NCBI GenBank assembly: GCA_002917075.1
Contig: NTMA01000001.1
Span: 744,001-808,000, forward strand
DNA: 64,000 bases
Direction: 5' to 3'
DNA from: Hawksworthiomyces lignivorus
Taxonomy: Eukaryota > Ascomycota > Sordariomycetes > Ophiostomatales > Ophiostomataceae
A program made the translations under genes and the position numbers. Of the stretch, positions 22,181-33,037 are shown piece by piece (position 1 is the stretch's first letter; each line of letters opens with the position of its first letter). Below the pieces are notes generated by a model. That model had not been told where the DNA came from and ran no database searches. It saw nothing but the letters and a program-made list of their open reading frames with translations.

Positions 22181-23294
22181 GTGAACTATTCTTTTTCCGT
22201 ATGTATAGATCACCTCTTATCTACATCGCTTTAGATTAATACCTGGGAGTCTGAGATCTCTCAAGTCTCGTGAAAGTTCAAGATTGACTTTTCTTTGTTT
22301 CCCCTCGGCATTGTGCTTTCTAAAAAGAGTTATTTCATATGGACATGGTTTTCGATAAAAAGTATTTAGTATATTTAGTCATATAATACTAGACTTCGAC
22401 ACACGCGCCCCGTTTCTATAATTGTAATTTAGAAATGTTGCTATAATTGTAACCGTAATATATGATATGATCAGAAAAGAAGTCAAGGACTTTCGGATTT
22501 TTAGTAGGGAGAAAATTTGCCGGTTGAAAAGGGGAAACTTCTGTAGTAAACAGAACTTCTACGAGAGAGTAAAGTTAAAATTTCATCCAGTACATTAGAA
22601 AAATGAAAAAAAAAGTTTGATGTAATACGTTATGTATATTTTCCTTCGGCGTGATAGTGTAAATATAAGATAAACATACGGTCTCTCCTTTAATTCAAGT
22701 ACTACACATGTCAAAGGTATGCGGCAATATTTTATGCACAATTGTCATATAACCTTAATCATATCGAAGCATTGATAATCGTAAACTTGAAGGTATTTTA
22801 GTGATAAAAGTGCAGATTTGCCAAAAAAAAAGGGGGGGGGGAGAGTACGTATCAGACTGACCAAATGGACTATCGGCAATGCTCTGAGAGTAGAGAATAG
22901 GTATAAGTTACGTTTAGCAAACGAGTTGCTGTATTATATGAAAATAGAACTGCACAATAACAAGTATCTTGCTTTTGGCTCACAGCTGCTATGCACAGCA
23001 TTTGACTGACTGTTGCGCTATTTTTGTGTCAGGCCCATGTAGAAATAAGGAATGCAGCGAACAGGGTGCTGTTTGTGAATATCATCCCACTACTATCTTC
23101 CGCTTCAATATCGTTTACGATTAAATGTACTCATAAGAATTCACTAATATCAAGAACCCCTCTCCGTTACGTTAGGTTTCATCATCTTTTTATTTCAGCC
23201 AATCCTGGCTATGCGACACCCCTCTTCGTTCTTGTGGTTACTTTCTGCCCTGATAACTCTTTTATTCTCAATCTCTAGTTATACACATACCATA
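22181..23294. other. AT-rich intergenic region
   Basis: About 1.1 kb with no gene. An A9-G10 homopolymer pair lies at about 22821-22841. Small frames are chance-like. Confidence 0.5.
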
Positions 23295-24800
23295 ATGACG
23301 GACTCAAAGAAGATCATCTCACCCGCCGTCTTGCCAGCAGCCTTGTCTGGTTCATCGCCAGCTGCGCATCTAATTACTGCTCCTGTGGAGACAGCGCCCG
23401 AACTCTCCCCAATAGGCACCCAGTCGCCGCAGGATTTTGCCCAGCTGGCTGCGGAAGAAGAACAGCAACATGAAGACGCCGAATCTGAGCTAGTTGACAA
23501 CTCCAGTCTCGCTGCCTCAATTACCTCGGACATCCTCAAGTACCGCACTATCCAGGGGCGACGATTCCACAGTGAGCAGGGAAAGGCACAATACTGGTAA
23601 ATGGTACATTCAATGTGCAAGTTGATTATCGATGCTGATGGTCGTCACTGGGGTACAGGCTTACCAATGATATGCCGCAAAATGAAGTTATGGATATTGC
23701 GTGAGTACGTCTCTCCAGACCAGTTGCGGTATCTACGGCTGACGACGAGAAACAGGCACCATATGACTACGATCCTTTTTGATGGAAAGATATACGAGGC
23801 ACCGATAGATAAGGACAAAATCCAGGTAAATACCGCATTTCTAGATACGCCACTTCAGGGGCATTTTTGTTCAAAACCTTATATATTGTGGCATGCTTAT
23901 TCTTATATCTGGATTCATCTAGACTGTTGTTGATATCGGCACAGGAACCGGTATCTGGGCCATGTAAACTGCCATCCATCCTTAGCTTTAATTTTTTTAA
24001 GGCGCTTGTCGTGCTTACCCTCTATGTCTAAGTGATTTTGCCGATGAAAATCCTCAGGCCCGCGTTATCGGCACCGATATTTCACCCATTCAGCCCTCTT
24101 GGGTGCCACCTAATGTGGACTTGTGCGTCAAAGCTTTCGCTCACCTCTCTCCGTTTCTCTTGTTAATACTCCGTACTAACCTAGCACTACCGCTTCTATT
24201 TTTTTGTTCACTAGTCAAATCGATGACTGCACGCAGCCATGGACCATCAAGCTTGACTCTGTTGATTATATCCATATGCGCTGGCTCAACGGTAGCATCG
24301 TCGATTGGTACGCTCTCTTTAGAGAAGCCTATCGCGCCACAAAGCCTGGCGGTTGGCTTGAATCCATTGAGCCGGCAGGAAAACTAGAGAGCGATGATGG
24401 CACGGTGACCTTGGAGAGCGCCCTCGGCCAGTGGGGGCCGATGTTCATCGAATGTGGCAAGCGCACGGGCCGCTCATTCGAAGCAATGGATGACAATACG
24501 CAGGTGAAGGCTATTGAGGCAGCTGGTTTTGTGAACATTCGAATTAAAGACGAGAAGGTACCACTCGGCAATTGGCCCAAGGATGAAAAGTATAAGCAGG
24601 TTGGAGAATACGCACGATTTGCGCTGCTGAGCGACCTAGAAGGCGCTGTCCTCTTCGCGACTACAATGCTCGGCTGGTCTAAAGAGCAGACAACTGCGTA
24701 CGTGGCTCGTGTGCGTCGTGAGCTGCGCTCTGGCAAGCTGCATGCCTACTATCGGATCAGGTCAGTAGTTGGCCAGAAGCCAAAAGTAGGCAGCAGTTAA
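23295..24800 (+). CDS. LaeA-like (TAM-domain) SAM-dependent methyltransferase
   Basis: Six exons: 23295-23596, 23659-23700, 23756-23825, 23923-23963, 24033-24122, 24215-24800; 1131 nt, 376 residues. The first ~75 residues are acidic and disordered. Family landmarks follow: [30 protein letters not shown], motif [21 protein letters not shown] starting near residue 140, [20 protein letters not shown], the [11 protein letters not shown] acidic loop, and [12 protein letters not shown]...KPGGWLE. LaeA and its relatives are nuclear regulators of secondary metabolism, but most of these paralogues are uncharacterised. An upstream in-frame ATG at 23211 would add a hydrophobic leader; I reject it because the family is soluble. 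Several exons are only 41-90 nt, and every join is supported by phase and homology. Confidence 0.88.
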
Positions 24801-25566
24801 TAGACTGGGTAGAAAGTGGCTCCTCTCAATCTTTTGGGGATCTACATAGCGTTAAAATCAGAGAAGTGCTTCCAGTGCTCCGCAGTGTATCGTAGTACGT
24901 GAGCGAAGGCCAAGTAATTATACAGTGGAGATCTATATTCATACACTACAACCTTAACGCAAAAGTCAAGTCACAGAGTGAATGGCCATTGATAAACGAG
25001 CCGCCCCATTTTTTTATCTTCGTTCATGTAAACTTCTACGATGCCATGGATACTCCAAAACGAAGTCCATCGACATAATTACATCTAAATAAAAATGTTG
25101 CCTCAAAGTGGGCCTCCCTAAACACTTCATGATTTTTTAGAAAAGGCTTCGCAAAGATCACGTCACGACACGAAGCACGTGCACCACGATAAGATAATGA
25201 TATCTCAAGGCGATACAGTGACAACAATCTTGCATCGAGATCTTCGGGAAACCGTTATCGAAAAAGCACCTGCTCCCCCAACGACGATTTCTTTGACGGT
25301 GGAAACATTCCTTCAGATACTGGAAAATCAGATACTGGAAAACTGTTTGGTGTTGAGCAGTGCTTATATAATACCATGCCTGTAGGTTGATACCGTATGC
25401 TTATCACTTGAATACCGTGGTGATACACTGTATATAACACTATATAGAGAGGGCTCCTCGCCCTGCCTCCCTCTAGGATATCTCTTTTGGCCTCTTCTAA
25501 TCAATGGCTCTACTCAAACTGACTTGACATTTGGCTATTAGAAATGGAGCATGCACAGAACTGTGA
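24801..25566. other. intergenic, possible LTR-like remnant
   Basis: Between the methyltransferase and the gag frame. The part at about 25420-25570 has a TATATAACACTATATAG-like element, a pyrimidine-rich run and a TGGCTATTAGAAATGG stretch that weakly resembles an initiator-tRNA primer site. No second LTR copy was found by eye. Confidence 0.3.
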
Positions 25567-26226
25567 GTCGACAGGCCACCCCTGTACGGTATCAATAAAC
25601 TGAAAAGCGTCTCGTCAGCTACTGAAATTGAAAAATGGATCCTCGCTATTGAGCAGGCACACATGGTGCCTACACGGGAGCATGCTCCAGTAAAGACGAT
25701 GATCTTATGGGCGAAAACTCGTCTATCTTCTGAACTACAGGCGGACTGGGAGATGCACGTCGACACCTTTGACCACTCAAATGAACCGCATGAGCCCTCC
25801 TGGGAAGAATTTATAGCCTTTTGCCGCCGTGAGCACATCCACCGGCACGCGCATAAACACCAGCTATATGAAGAGCTCTCTCGCCCACGGCAAGGAGATA
25901 ATAGACCATATACCTACTGGTTGAATTACAACTTCCTACTTTCAAGGATTAGTCGTCGCCAGAGTTACGAAGCCTTAGACGACTACTTCTCATGGCAGTT
26001 TTGGCGGGGACTAAACCCTGACCTACGGGATTGGTACAAAGACCAGATGAGAGGCGAGAAATTTGGCACAGCAAAAAGTATCGCCATTACCTGTGAGCAC
26101 CAGTGGGAATGGAGCAAACGAGGTGGTACGCAGACCAAGCGCAAATACCAGGCTACTGGTAGCCGTCGAAACAATAAGCGGAAATCAAAGCGATCTAGGC
26201 GTCGGAACGCGAACGACACGTCCTAG
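25567..26226 (+). mobile_element. retrotransposon gag-like remnant
   Basis: An open frame runs from 25567, just after a TGA, to 26226, with the first ATG at 25663. It has the look of LTR-retroelement gag in fungi: PPLYGINKLKSVSSATEIEKWILAIEQAHM, then PVKTMILWAKTRLSSELQADWE, SWEEFIAFCRRE, and a basic Lys/Arg-rich tail ending in SKRSRRRN. No CCHC knuckle, protease, reverse transcriptase or integrase follows, so the element is a fragment. The gag frame itself is unbroken over 220 codons. It could be young, or it could be a retained domesticated gag; sequence alone does not decide. Confidence 0.55.
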
Positions 26227-26996
26227 AAGACGACAAATCCTCCTATTGCAAATACTTGGAACTCTTCCTAGAGGTTCCTAGCAGGAAAAACAGCCACTTC
26301 AGCAGGACATAAACTTTGTTAAACTACTATCCTAGAGAAAATATGGCAAGACCATTATCGACGCGGCTCGGTGGAAGAATCATTCATTATAAATACGCAA
26401 ATAAAGAAATTACAGGTCTTAATTGTCGTTGCTTCTCAGTGATGTTGGGTACTGCATCCTTTTCCATGGCCAGATTAGTCTCTTCAAAGCTGTTCTCGAT
26501 CCGACTTGGAGGGCGATTGTTCAATTGTCAAAGGCATTCCGTTACGTGCCTAGGATCTGCGCAGCGATATCTCATGTCACAAACATGGTCATATATATTA
26601 GTCGTTACACCTTCTAGTCACATAAAATGAGATAAGAAAAGGACTGTGCTGCATGATTCGAAGGGGTTTGGATCTGGGTGTATACTTTGTTGTAACAGTT
26701 ACACACTATCCACAGAAAATCCCTACAGTAATATATTCTAGAAAATTTTCTATCGTGTCCTTCTAATTCAAGCTACTGAAAACGGCGGCTAGAACAGTGC
26801 CTCTACCTTTAACCTGTAACTAATAGTGAAATAAAGTGTCGCGATGTTTTTTTAAAGTGAATTTCTTCAACCTGCGAGCTAACAATAATCTTAACACGAA
26901 AGATTTGTTATTGTGCAGCAAATGAAATATATCTGTCCAAAAAAAAAAAAAAAAAATTACCCAGATGGCTCTGGGCGAGAAACCCAAAAACATCAA
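26227..26996. other. intergenic, AT-rich
   Basis: No pol-like sequence is seen after the gag frame. A poly(A) run of about 19 lies near 26939-26957. Confidence 0.5.
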
Positions 26997-28109
26997 TCAT
27001 TCATGCTCTGCCTCCAGGATTTCCCATTCCGCTTCGCCAGCCGTCTCTCTCTGGCAAAGCTCTTGATCGCTACGAGTCTGTATGATGCGCCGAGTCAGCT
27101 CGCGCTTCACAAGTTTGTGTAGCGCCGAGAGACCCTCCTCTGTGAATTGTTTGTCGTTTGACAGGCCTTGCTCTGCGAGGTAGGTCTTCATCACCCCCCA
27201 GCCGCGAGAATCCCAGTAGTCCCGCGCCATTGACACCGCCAGCGGCAGCCCCTGCCGGAGATACGCGGCCCCGCGCGGTGGGCGGGCGCCCCCCGGGAAG
27301 ACGTGCCTGTAGAGGCGCCGCCACCGGTCCACTTCGCGCCGGTTTCTGTCGTCGTCTTTGACGGCCCTGCGGAGCTGCATGCGAGAGACGCCCCGCGGAG
27401 GGGTGAAGCCGTCGAGACGCGGGCACGACCGCGCGCGAATGTGGTCGTCGCAGGAGAGGTCACTGTCGAACAGCTGCCCGCAGTTCGGGCAGTAGTGGCG
27501 CCTTGGGTGGCATCTCCTGAGGTGTCTGACGACGTCTGCCAAGGAGCGCAGGCCGTCCACCAGTGTGCAGGATTCGCGGCGGCCTGGCTGCTTGACAGAA
27601 AAGGGGCACGCCAGGTGGTAGTAACCGTCAACGCGAAGCAAGAGGACGGTCGACGGGTCGTCAGGGTCCTCGGCTTCAACGAAGACGGACCGCAGCCGTT
27701 CGCTCTCTCGCCGCGATCTCTTCTGAGGCGGCACCCTGCGAACAGGGGAACGGATGTAGCGTGCCGAGTCCATCCACTGCGTGAGAGCTGGAAACGTCCT
27801 GTCTGCTAGGAGGGCCCCGACGCTGTTGGCATCTAATGACCCGAGCTGCCGGAACAATGTGCTTCGAGCCGAGTCACTCTCTTGGTCACTGTCTAGGTCG
27901 CTGCCCAATTCGCTATCAAGAGCATCTTCCAATTCGCTATCCTCATCAGATTCTGTTGAGCTGAGATCATCGTCGCTCTCAAGCAGACATCTCTTCCTTC
28001 TGATCGGCGAGAGCTGTCTTTTCTCCTGCCTGTCCCGGAGCGGTATGGATATAGATGCGGCATGTTCGCCTTGCACCTGGAGTTTTTTTCTTGCTCCGGG
28101 TAGTGCCAT
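26997..28109 (-). CDS. Cys/His two-module zinc-finger-like protein (paralogue 1)
   Basis: A single exon; I start at the ATG at 28109, since the longer frame lacks an ATG. 370 residues. Residues ~35-75 are a run of Ser/Asp/Glu. The conserved module is C-x12-C-x14-H-x4-H (ACPFSVKQPGRRESC to RHLRRCH) followed by C-x2-C-x12-H-x5-C (CPNC to HIRARSC). The C-terminus has an Arg/Trp-rich helix (VDRWRRLYRHVFPGG) and AVSMARDYWDSRGW. The Cys/His spacing suggests two zinc sites, but no function is known to me. The same module occurs at 29571-31067 and 33038-34321. The coding DNA at 27.2-27.8 kb is strikingly GC-rich inside AT-rich flanks. Confidence 0.72.
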   Translation of the reverse strand: MALPGARKKLQVQGEHAASISIPLRDRQEKRQLSPIRRKRCLLESDDDLSSTESDEDSELEDALDSELGSDLDSDQESDSARSTLFRQLGSLDANSVGALLADRTFPALTQWMDSARYIRSPVRRVPPQKRSRRESERLRSVFVEAEDPDDPSTVLLLRVDGYYHLACPFSVKQPGRRESCTLVDGLRSLADVVRHLRRCHPRRHYCPNCGQLFDSDLSCDDHIRARSCPRLDGFTPPRGVSRMQLRRAVKDDDRNRREVDRWRRLYRHVFPGGARPPRGAAYLRQGLPLAVSMARDYWDSRGWGVMKTYLAEQGLSNDKQFTEEGLSALHKLVKRELTRRIIQTRSDQELCQRETAGEAEWEILEAEHE

Positions 28110-29570
28110 ATTGCAAAGATAAATTTTAAGTTTTGCACATTGGTTGGCAGCCTGTTGATGAAACTGAACCAAGTGGCCTGGTCTTCTTATACTAAAATAT
28201 CTACAAGTCGGACAACTTGTTGAAAGCTGTGACTAAGGATTTGTGCGCACTATAGTGGCTTGGATGTCTCCTTGCCAACACTACGCAAGGCGGCACAACA
28301 TGTTTAATATACAACCGTTTGAGAGCGAGTAATTCGCTGTGGGATTTGTAGGCACGAGTGCTAGGCGCCAAGCACCACATGGGGAGTGATTTACATCACG
28401 ATTTAGACAAAACGAGTGGGGCCAAGGATTTAAATGTGGATGTCCGGGCAATGAAATATGACCATTTTAGGCAGCCTTTTAAAGAGGTCACCTTTCAGCC
28501 CATTAATCTTTAATCGAAATAAGTGGCTCATGGGCATGGGTCGCAAGAGTTCGAGACAAAGAGTCGCCCAGGGCGACTGCAACAGCCGCAGTCTTTGTAC
28601 ATAGCTATCTTGAACTGGCTATATGGTCTGGGGTTTTTATCCCTTGCAGCATTTAACAATCATGGTAGACTCGACGGGAGAAGGCTTCCATTTGTAGTGC
28701 AACTGGCTCGTATCTTGATATGTGCTGACGTCCCGAGTGAAACGAAGCACCCAATGCAAAACGAGAGTCTGTATGTGAGCTGCAGATCTTCCGTCAACGG
28801 AGCACACCACCTCTTTTGTTTTGTGAATGCGGCTGACCTGCAGAATAATGAAACGGACACAACGTGGCCGCACATTTGTGTGTCCATACGTGATATACAG
28901 GGGTAAAATGTGTTAGTTGCAGATGTATCTTATAGCGGTTGAAACTTCGAGAAAAGCACCAAGCGTTCTAGCAAACTGTACTAAAACATAGGTAACAAAA
29001 TTAACATTTTTTATGCCTGACACCACGTACAGGTAGTTGGCCACACACATTTGTGTGAGGGGCACACTAGAGGCCTGAAGGTACGGAGTACTTCAGCCGT
29101 TTTGCTCTCTGCAACCGCGAGGTAAAGCTTGTATCAGCATGTGTAATACGGAGTGTATCCTAGTGACTTTTGTTATTCCTGGACAACGGGGTACTTAATC
29201 CCTGCAACCTCTCCCGCCCGCGTTGGCTATCTGAGCACAGCTGAAATTACGCCCCCTGGAGAAGTCTCACTGAGAAACAATGCAAAATACGCCAAAACTC
29301 CGCTCCTAGAACGCCATGATTGGCCCAAAGGATTCATCCATGATGCCCATATCAATTCTCTAGTTGGTGCAAAATGCCAAAATTAAGATACAAATATTAT
29401 CTGGCTCGCAATAAAAAGTGCATACAGGGGCAGAAAGATAAACGCGACAAAGAAATAAATACTGCCGTCTCCTTAGCCTTTTTTTTCCAATTTCTTCCCT
29501 TGTCCCTCTCCAATCGCTTGAAACCACCTACACGACTTCCCAATGATGCATCGATGCATTCCAACTCGAC
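28110..29570. other. intergenic
   Basis: About 1.46 kb between two of the Cys/His paralogues. A plus-strand frame at 28523-28906 has no recognisable content. CACATTTGTGTG occurs twice, near 28871 and 29047. No gene supported. Confidence 0.45.
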
Positions 29571-31067
29571 TCACCGCTCCTCGACTGTGGGCGCCCCTTC
29601 GTACGCGATCTCCCTGCCCCCGCTGACGGTGCCGCCAGTGCTGCTGCTGCCATTGTCGGGGTCCGTCAGCCCTCTCGCTCCCATAGCACGAAAGCGACTG
29701 AGTTCGCTCGGCAATATCGGTATGTAGACGCTCACGACCGGCACGATGTGCTCCGCGTGCGGCAAGCCCATCCAGTTCCAGTCGATACAGTTGATGACCC
29801 CGGCGTCGCTCCATGCAGGAGATCTCGGGTTGGCCCCCGAGATTGGGTTATTCAGCACGCTCCTCCAGGCGCTGAGGACTGTCATCGACGGCAGTTCGAA
29901 CGTTGCACGCACCAACACGGCACCCCCAGGGTCAGCCGGCTGGTTCAGGGACATGGTCGGGCTGCGATCGAGGTCAGGGGCGCTGTGGGAAACGGCAAGC
30001 ATATGATGTCCCGGGGCTTGGAACTGAGCAGCCACGCCTCCACTAGTGGGCGTACTCGTGGCGGCGACAATGGGCGGCGACTGGCTACCTTGGCCAGGCG
30101 AAGCAGTCTGATCAGCTTGCAAGAACTGGGTGACGGGTGCCAGATGGGCGGCGGCAGAGGCCCCCTCCCCATCATTGTTGCTATTGCTACTGCTGCTGCT
30201 GGTGCTGCTGCTGGTGCTGCTGCTGGTGCTATTGGGGTCTAGATACCGCCGGTACGGCCTCGGACCAGGGTCGGCGCGTATTACGCTATCGCGGATCGCC
30301 TCCGCCTGCTCCCGCGATTCGAGATAAAACAGCAGCTGCGTCTGGAGGGCGGCCTGAAAGGCGGCAATTCCGAAAGGTCGCATTGCCTCCGTGCCGGCAT
30401 CTTGCATATACACAAGTTCTGGAGGCGGTGGGGGATGGGTTGGAAAGAGCTTGCCCCATAACCACAGCCACTTCCGGACGTGGTCATTTGTCCGGGGGCA
30501 GGGGTTCGGCTGCTGCCTGTCATGCACCGCCTTCCATTCGGCGTTAGTGATCACGTCGTATCCGAGCACCGTTGTGCAGGACTCGTCCCGAATGTGCAGG
30601 TCCCTCTCGTCCGCCGTGTCAAAGAAGCTGTAGCACCGGGGGCAGTAATCGTCTGTCTCGCTCAAGTGGTGCCTTATGAGGTGCGTCTTGACAGCATCAT
30701 AGCTTGTGAAGATGTAACTGGCGCAGGCATGGTAGTCGCGAGGATTGAGGCGGAAGAAAGGGCATGCCAATCTCGGTTTGGAGCCATCACCTCCCGGGAC
30801 CGGTGCAGCTATGGTTTTCGGGCCCTTGCCGCCGTTGCATTTCTTTCCTTGGCCCCTATTCACCCTCCTCCTCTTGTTTGGTCTACTTTCTTTCGAGTCG
30901 CCGGATTCTCTGTTGTCTGAAGACAGTGCTTGGCTACTGGTCCATGATTCTGCCCCACCTTGAGCCAGGCCATAGCAGCATTGCAGCAGCGTGATTACCA
31001 GGAAAGCAAGTTCTGCATTTTGTCCCAGTAAGTGCGTTGCCGCAAACGATGCCGTAGCAAGGTCCAT
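29571..31067 (-). CDS. Cys/His two-module zinc-finger-like protein (paralogue 2)
   Basis: A single-exon frame of 498 residues from the ATG at 31067. A basic nuclear-localisation-like stretch (PNKRRRVNRGQGKK) precedes the module: C-x12-C-x13-H with a trailing His (ACPFFRLNPRDYHAC to THLIRHH), then C-x2-C-x12-H-x5-C (CPRC to HIRDESC). A Trp-rich segment (VRKWLWLWGKLFPTHPPPPPEL) and a helix (FQAALQTQLLFYLES) follow. After these come a Ser/Thr tract from a trinucleotide repeat and a Pro/Ser/Gly-rich tail. The finger-like core plus low-complexity tail suggests a nuclear or signalling role, but that is inference. The first 40 residues are mildly hydrophobic (LAFLVITLLQCCYGLAQ) and may belong to a different start. 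Confidence 0.7.
   Translation of the reverse strand: MDLATASFAATHLLGQNAELAFLVITLLQCCYGLAQGGAESWTSSQALSSDNRESGDSKESRPNKRRRVNRGQGKKCNGGKGPKTIAAPVPGGDGSKPRLACPFFRLNPRDYHACASYIFTSYDAVKTHLIRHHLSETDDYCPRCYSFFDTADERDLHIRDESCTTVLGYDVITNAEWKAVHDRQQPNPCPRTNDHVRKWLWLWGKLFPTHPPPPPELVYMQDAGTEAMRPFGIAAFQAALQTQLLFYLESREQAEAIRDSVIRADPGPRPYRRYLDPNSTSSSTSSSTSSSSSNSNNDGEGASAAAHLAPVTQFLQADQTASPGQGSQSPPIVAATSTPTSGGVAAQFQAPGHHMLAVSHSAPDLDRSPTMSLNQPADPGGAVLVRATFELPSMTVLSAWRSVLNNPISGANPRSPAWSDAGVINCIDWNWMGLPHAEHIVPVVSVYIPILPSELSRFRAMGARGLTDPDNGSSSTGGTVSGGREIAYEGAPTVEER
30185..30230. repeat. trinucleotide (CTG/GCT-type) microsatellite within coding sequence
   Basis: Imperfect repeats of ctg/ggt units on the plus strand encode the Ser/Thr tract of the minus-strand Cys/His paralogue. 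Such tracts vary in length between strains. Confidence 0.8.
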
Positions 31068-31814
31068 GTCTGTTCACTGCTATGGAAATGCGGCGGACCC
31101 GTCGTTTTCTTGCCTTTTAAAGCAGCGGGAAGACACACCGAGCAGTTGGCTGATTGAAGCGCACGGTCGGCGGCTCTCAGTAGTGTGTTCTGGACGAGGC
31201 TGTGGGAGGTAGGTATATGAAAAATGTTGAACCCGTAGCGAAAAGATGAGACCGACACCATGAATCAACGTGCTACTTTGACTGATATATGTTTAAGCTG
31301 TCTTGTGCAGTATTCGTCAGTATTGCAAGCAAATAAAAAAAAAATTGGGATAGTGCTGCTTCGTGCTTCATCTTGCAAATTACCGAATAGGGCAGAACAG
31401 GCGCAATGCCAACATGAGCAGCCACAGTAGTCAGGGCGTACCAGGGTAGACGAGCGGACATGTTAAGATTCTAGACAAATGATAGAAAACCATAGGGGGG
31501 GAGTGAAGGGTCAGGGGGGTGTGTGCTGTTAGCCTAGTCGCTCTTGTATCTCATTCGTCCTCTGCGCCGAGGTGCCAAGGCCATTCTCAAGCAGTTGTCG
31601 AAAAGGCGATTTCGAGCAATTGTCACGAATGTAGTTCACGACGAGCTTCGAAAAATGGATTTTAGACAAAAGGTCGAAAATTCAAAGCACCACCGCATCT
31701 ACTAAGCATAAATTGTAAATCTTCTGGCCTGAGACTTTTTATCATGTCGGCTGTGCAACTTCCACAATCGCTTGTAGCCATTTACAGCACTGGCCTCTCA
31801 GCTGAGCCTTGTCC
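31068..31814. other. intergenic
   Basis: 5' region of paralogue 2. No gene seen. Confidence 0.45.
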
Positions 31815-32114
31815 ATGGCTCTCTTCAGCACATTATTGTCTCCCATCATGGGCACCGCTATGCAGGACAATGCTCCTCATGTGGATAGGCAAGTCAACGA
31901 TGTTCCTATTAAACACTTCATCTTGCTAACAGATCACAGCCTTGAGGAGGTGCGGCGCCAGATGTGGCTTCAAGACGAGGGCCTCAATATTCAAAATAGG
32001 CTGCACTTTTTTAGCTCACAGCCACCGCCATCCCCCAATAGCGCAGCCACACAAGCCAGCCCCTCCAGCGGCTACAGCACAGCTGTCAACGCTACACAGA
32101 GCTCGCAGAGTTAA
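31815..32114 (+). CDS. possible small hypothetical protein
   Basis: An ATG at 31815 gives 99 codons. The middle looks coding-like (VPIKHFILLTDHSLEEVRRQMWLQDEG), and the tail is Pro/Ser/Thr-rich. I do not recognise it. It lies between paralogues 2 and 3 and could be a remnant of a larger gene or chance. Confidence 0.25.
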   Translation: MALFSTLLSPIMGTAMQDNAPHVDRQVNDVPIKHFILLTDHSLEEVRRQMWLQDEGLNIQNRLHFFSSQPPPSPNSAATQASPSSGYSTAVNATQSSQS

Positions 32115-33037
32115 GCTAGCTGTTAGTGGGGCCGGGACGACCGCTAACTCATTAGCACTGCAGGTGTAGCCAGATCCCGCTAAAGGTCTAAGAGAACTGT
32201 GAAAGAAGCTATTTACTTTATGGGATACGGAAGTGAACAGTTTGAAATATATATATATATATTTGTTTATTTTAAAATGTATTTTAGTCGTTCAGTCACA
32301 TTAGGAAGGAAAAACAAAAAAATCTAGAGATGTGCTATTGACAACATGAGCAGAGACACTCAATGTTTCAACACGTTATCGTGCTGTACAGTACCAAACA
32401 ATAAACATAATTAAGCAGGTACGGAAGCCTTTCACAACGGACGCAGCACTGTATCTTACATCATGCGGGGCCTATATGATCACGTGCCAGCACATTTGGT
32501 GCGAGGGGCGAGACATCCACGCTGGGTATTCTGGCTTAAGTTCAATGCTCGTGGTTGTGCTGTGCCAGCGGGTGTCCTCGCTTCCAGCGCTGGAAGAGTT
32601 TCTTTCTGTGCTCAGCGATGGCATTACATCATTATTTGTACTCGTACCTGTCCCTAGCGCCGCATCTGGTGTCGCAGCCGATCCACGAACCCTCGTTTCC
32701 ACAGTGTGGGCTGCTAGTGTACTCGTACCCATAGATTGGTAGTTACGTCCACCCTGGGGTGGTGCTAGTATTCTAAAATTTCGACGTTTGTTCGACTTCT
32801 TCACCTGTTGACACAGCCCCGAGTTTATTTACCCTGCGCAAGCAATGCGCAGCAGACAAATCTCAATATGAAGGCGCCTTCTCTATTTCCTAGTCTTCCG
32901 TTTTGCGACAGCATCTATAGCATTCTATTAATTGTTTGCCTGCCGGTTTACAGCTTTGGACACGATGGTGTCCTAATCTTTTCAACAAAACATCTTGCCT
33001 TTCTCAAAAGTTGATTTAAGAGTCAATTCGGAGAGTG
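32115..33037. other. intergenic
   Basis: Includes an (AT)8 tract at 32247-32262. No supported gene; it should hold the promoter of the gene starting at 33038. Confidence 0.5.

Noticed and set aside
23211..23294. Hydrophobic N-terminal extension of the LaeA-like protein
   Set aside because: The family is nuclear or cytosolic, and the ATG at 23295 gives the usual start.
28523..28906. 127-codon plus-strand frame between paralogues 1 and 2
   Set aside because: Not family-like, and two other frames are open over the same part.
29748..30920. Several plus-strand open frames opposite Cys/His paralogue 2
   Set aside because: They mirror the GC-rich minus-strand gene and carry no conserved module.
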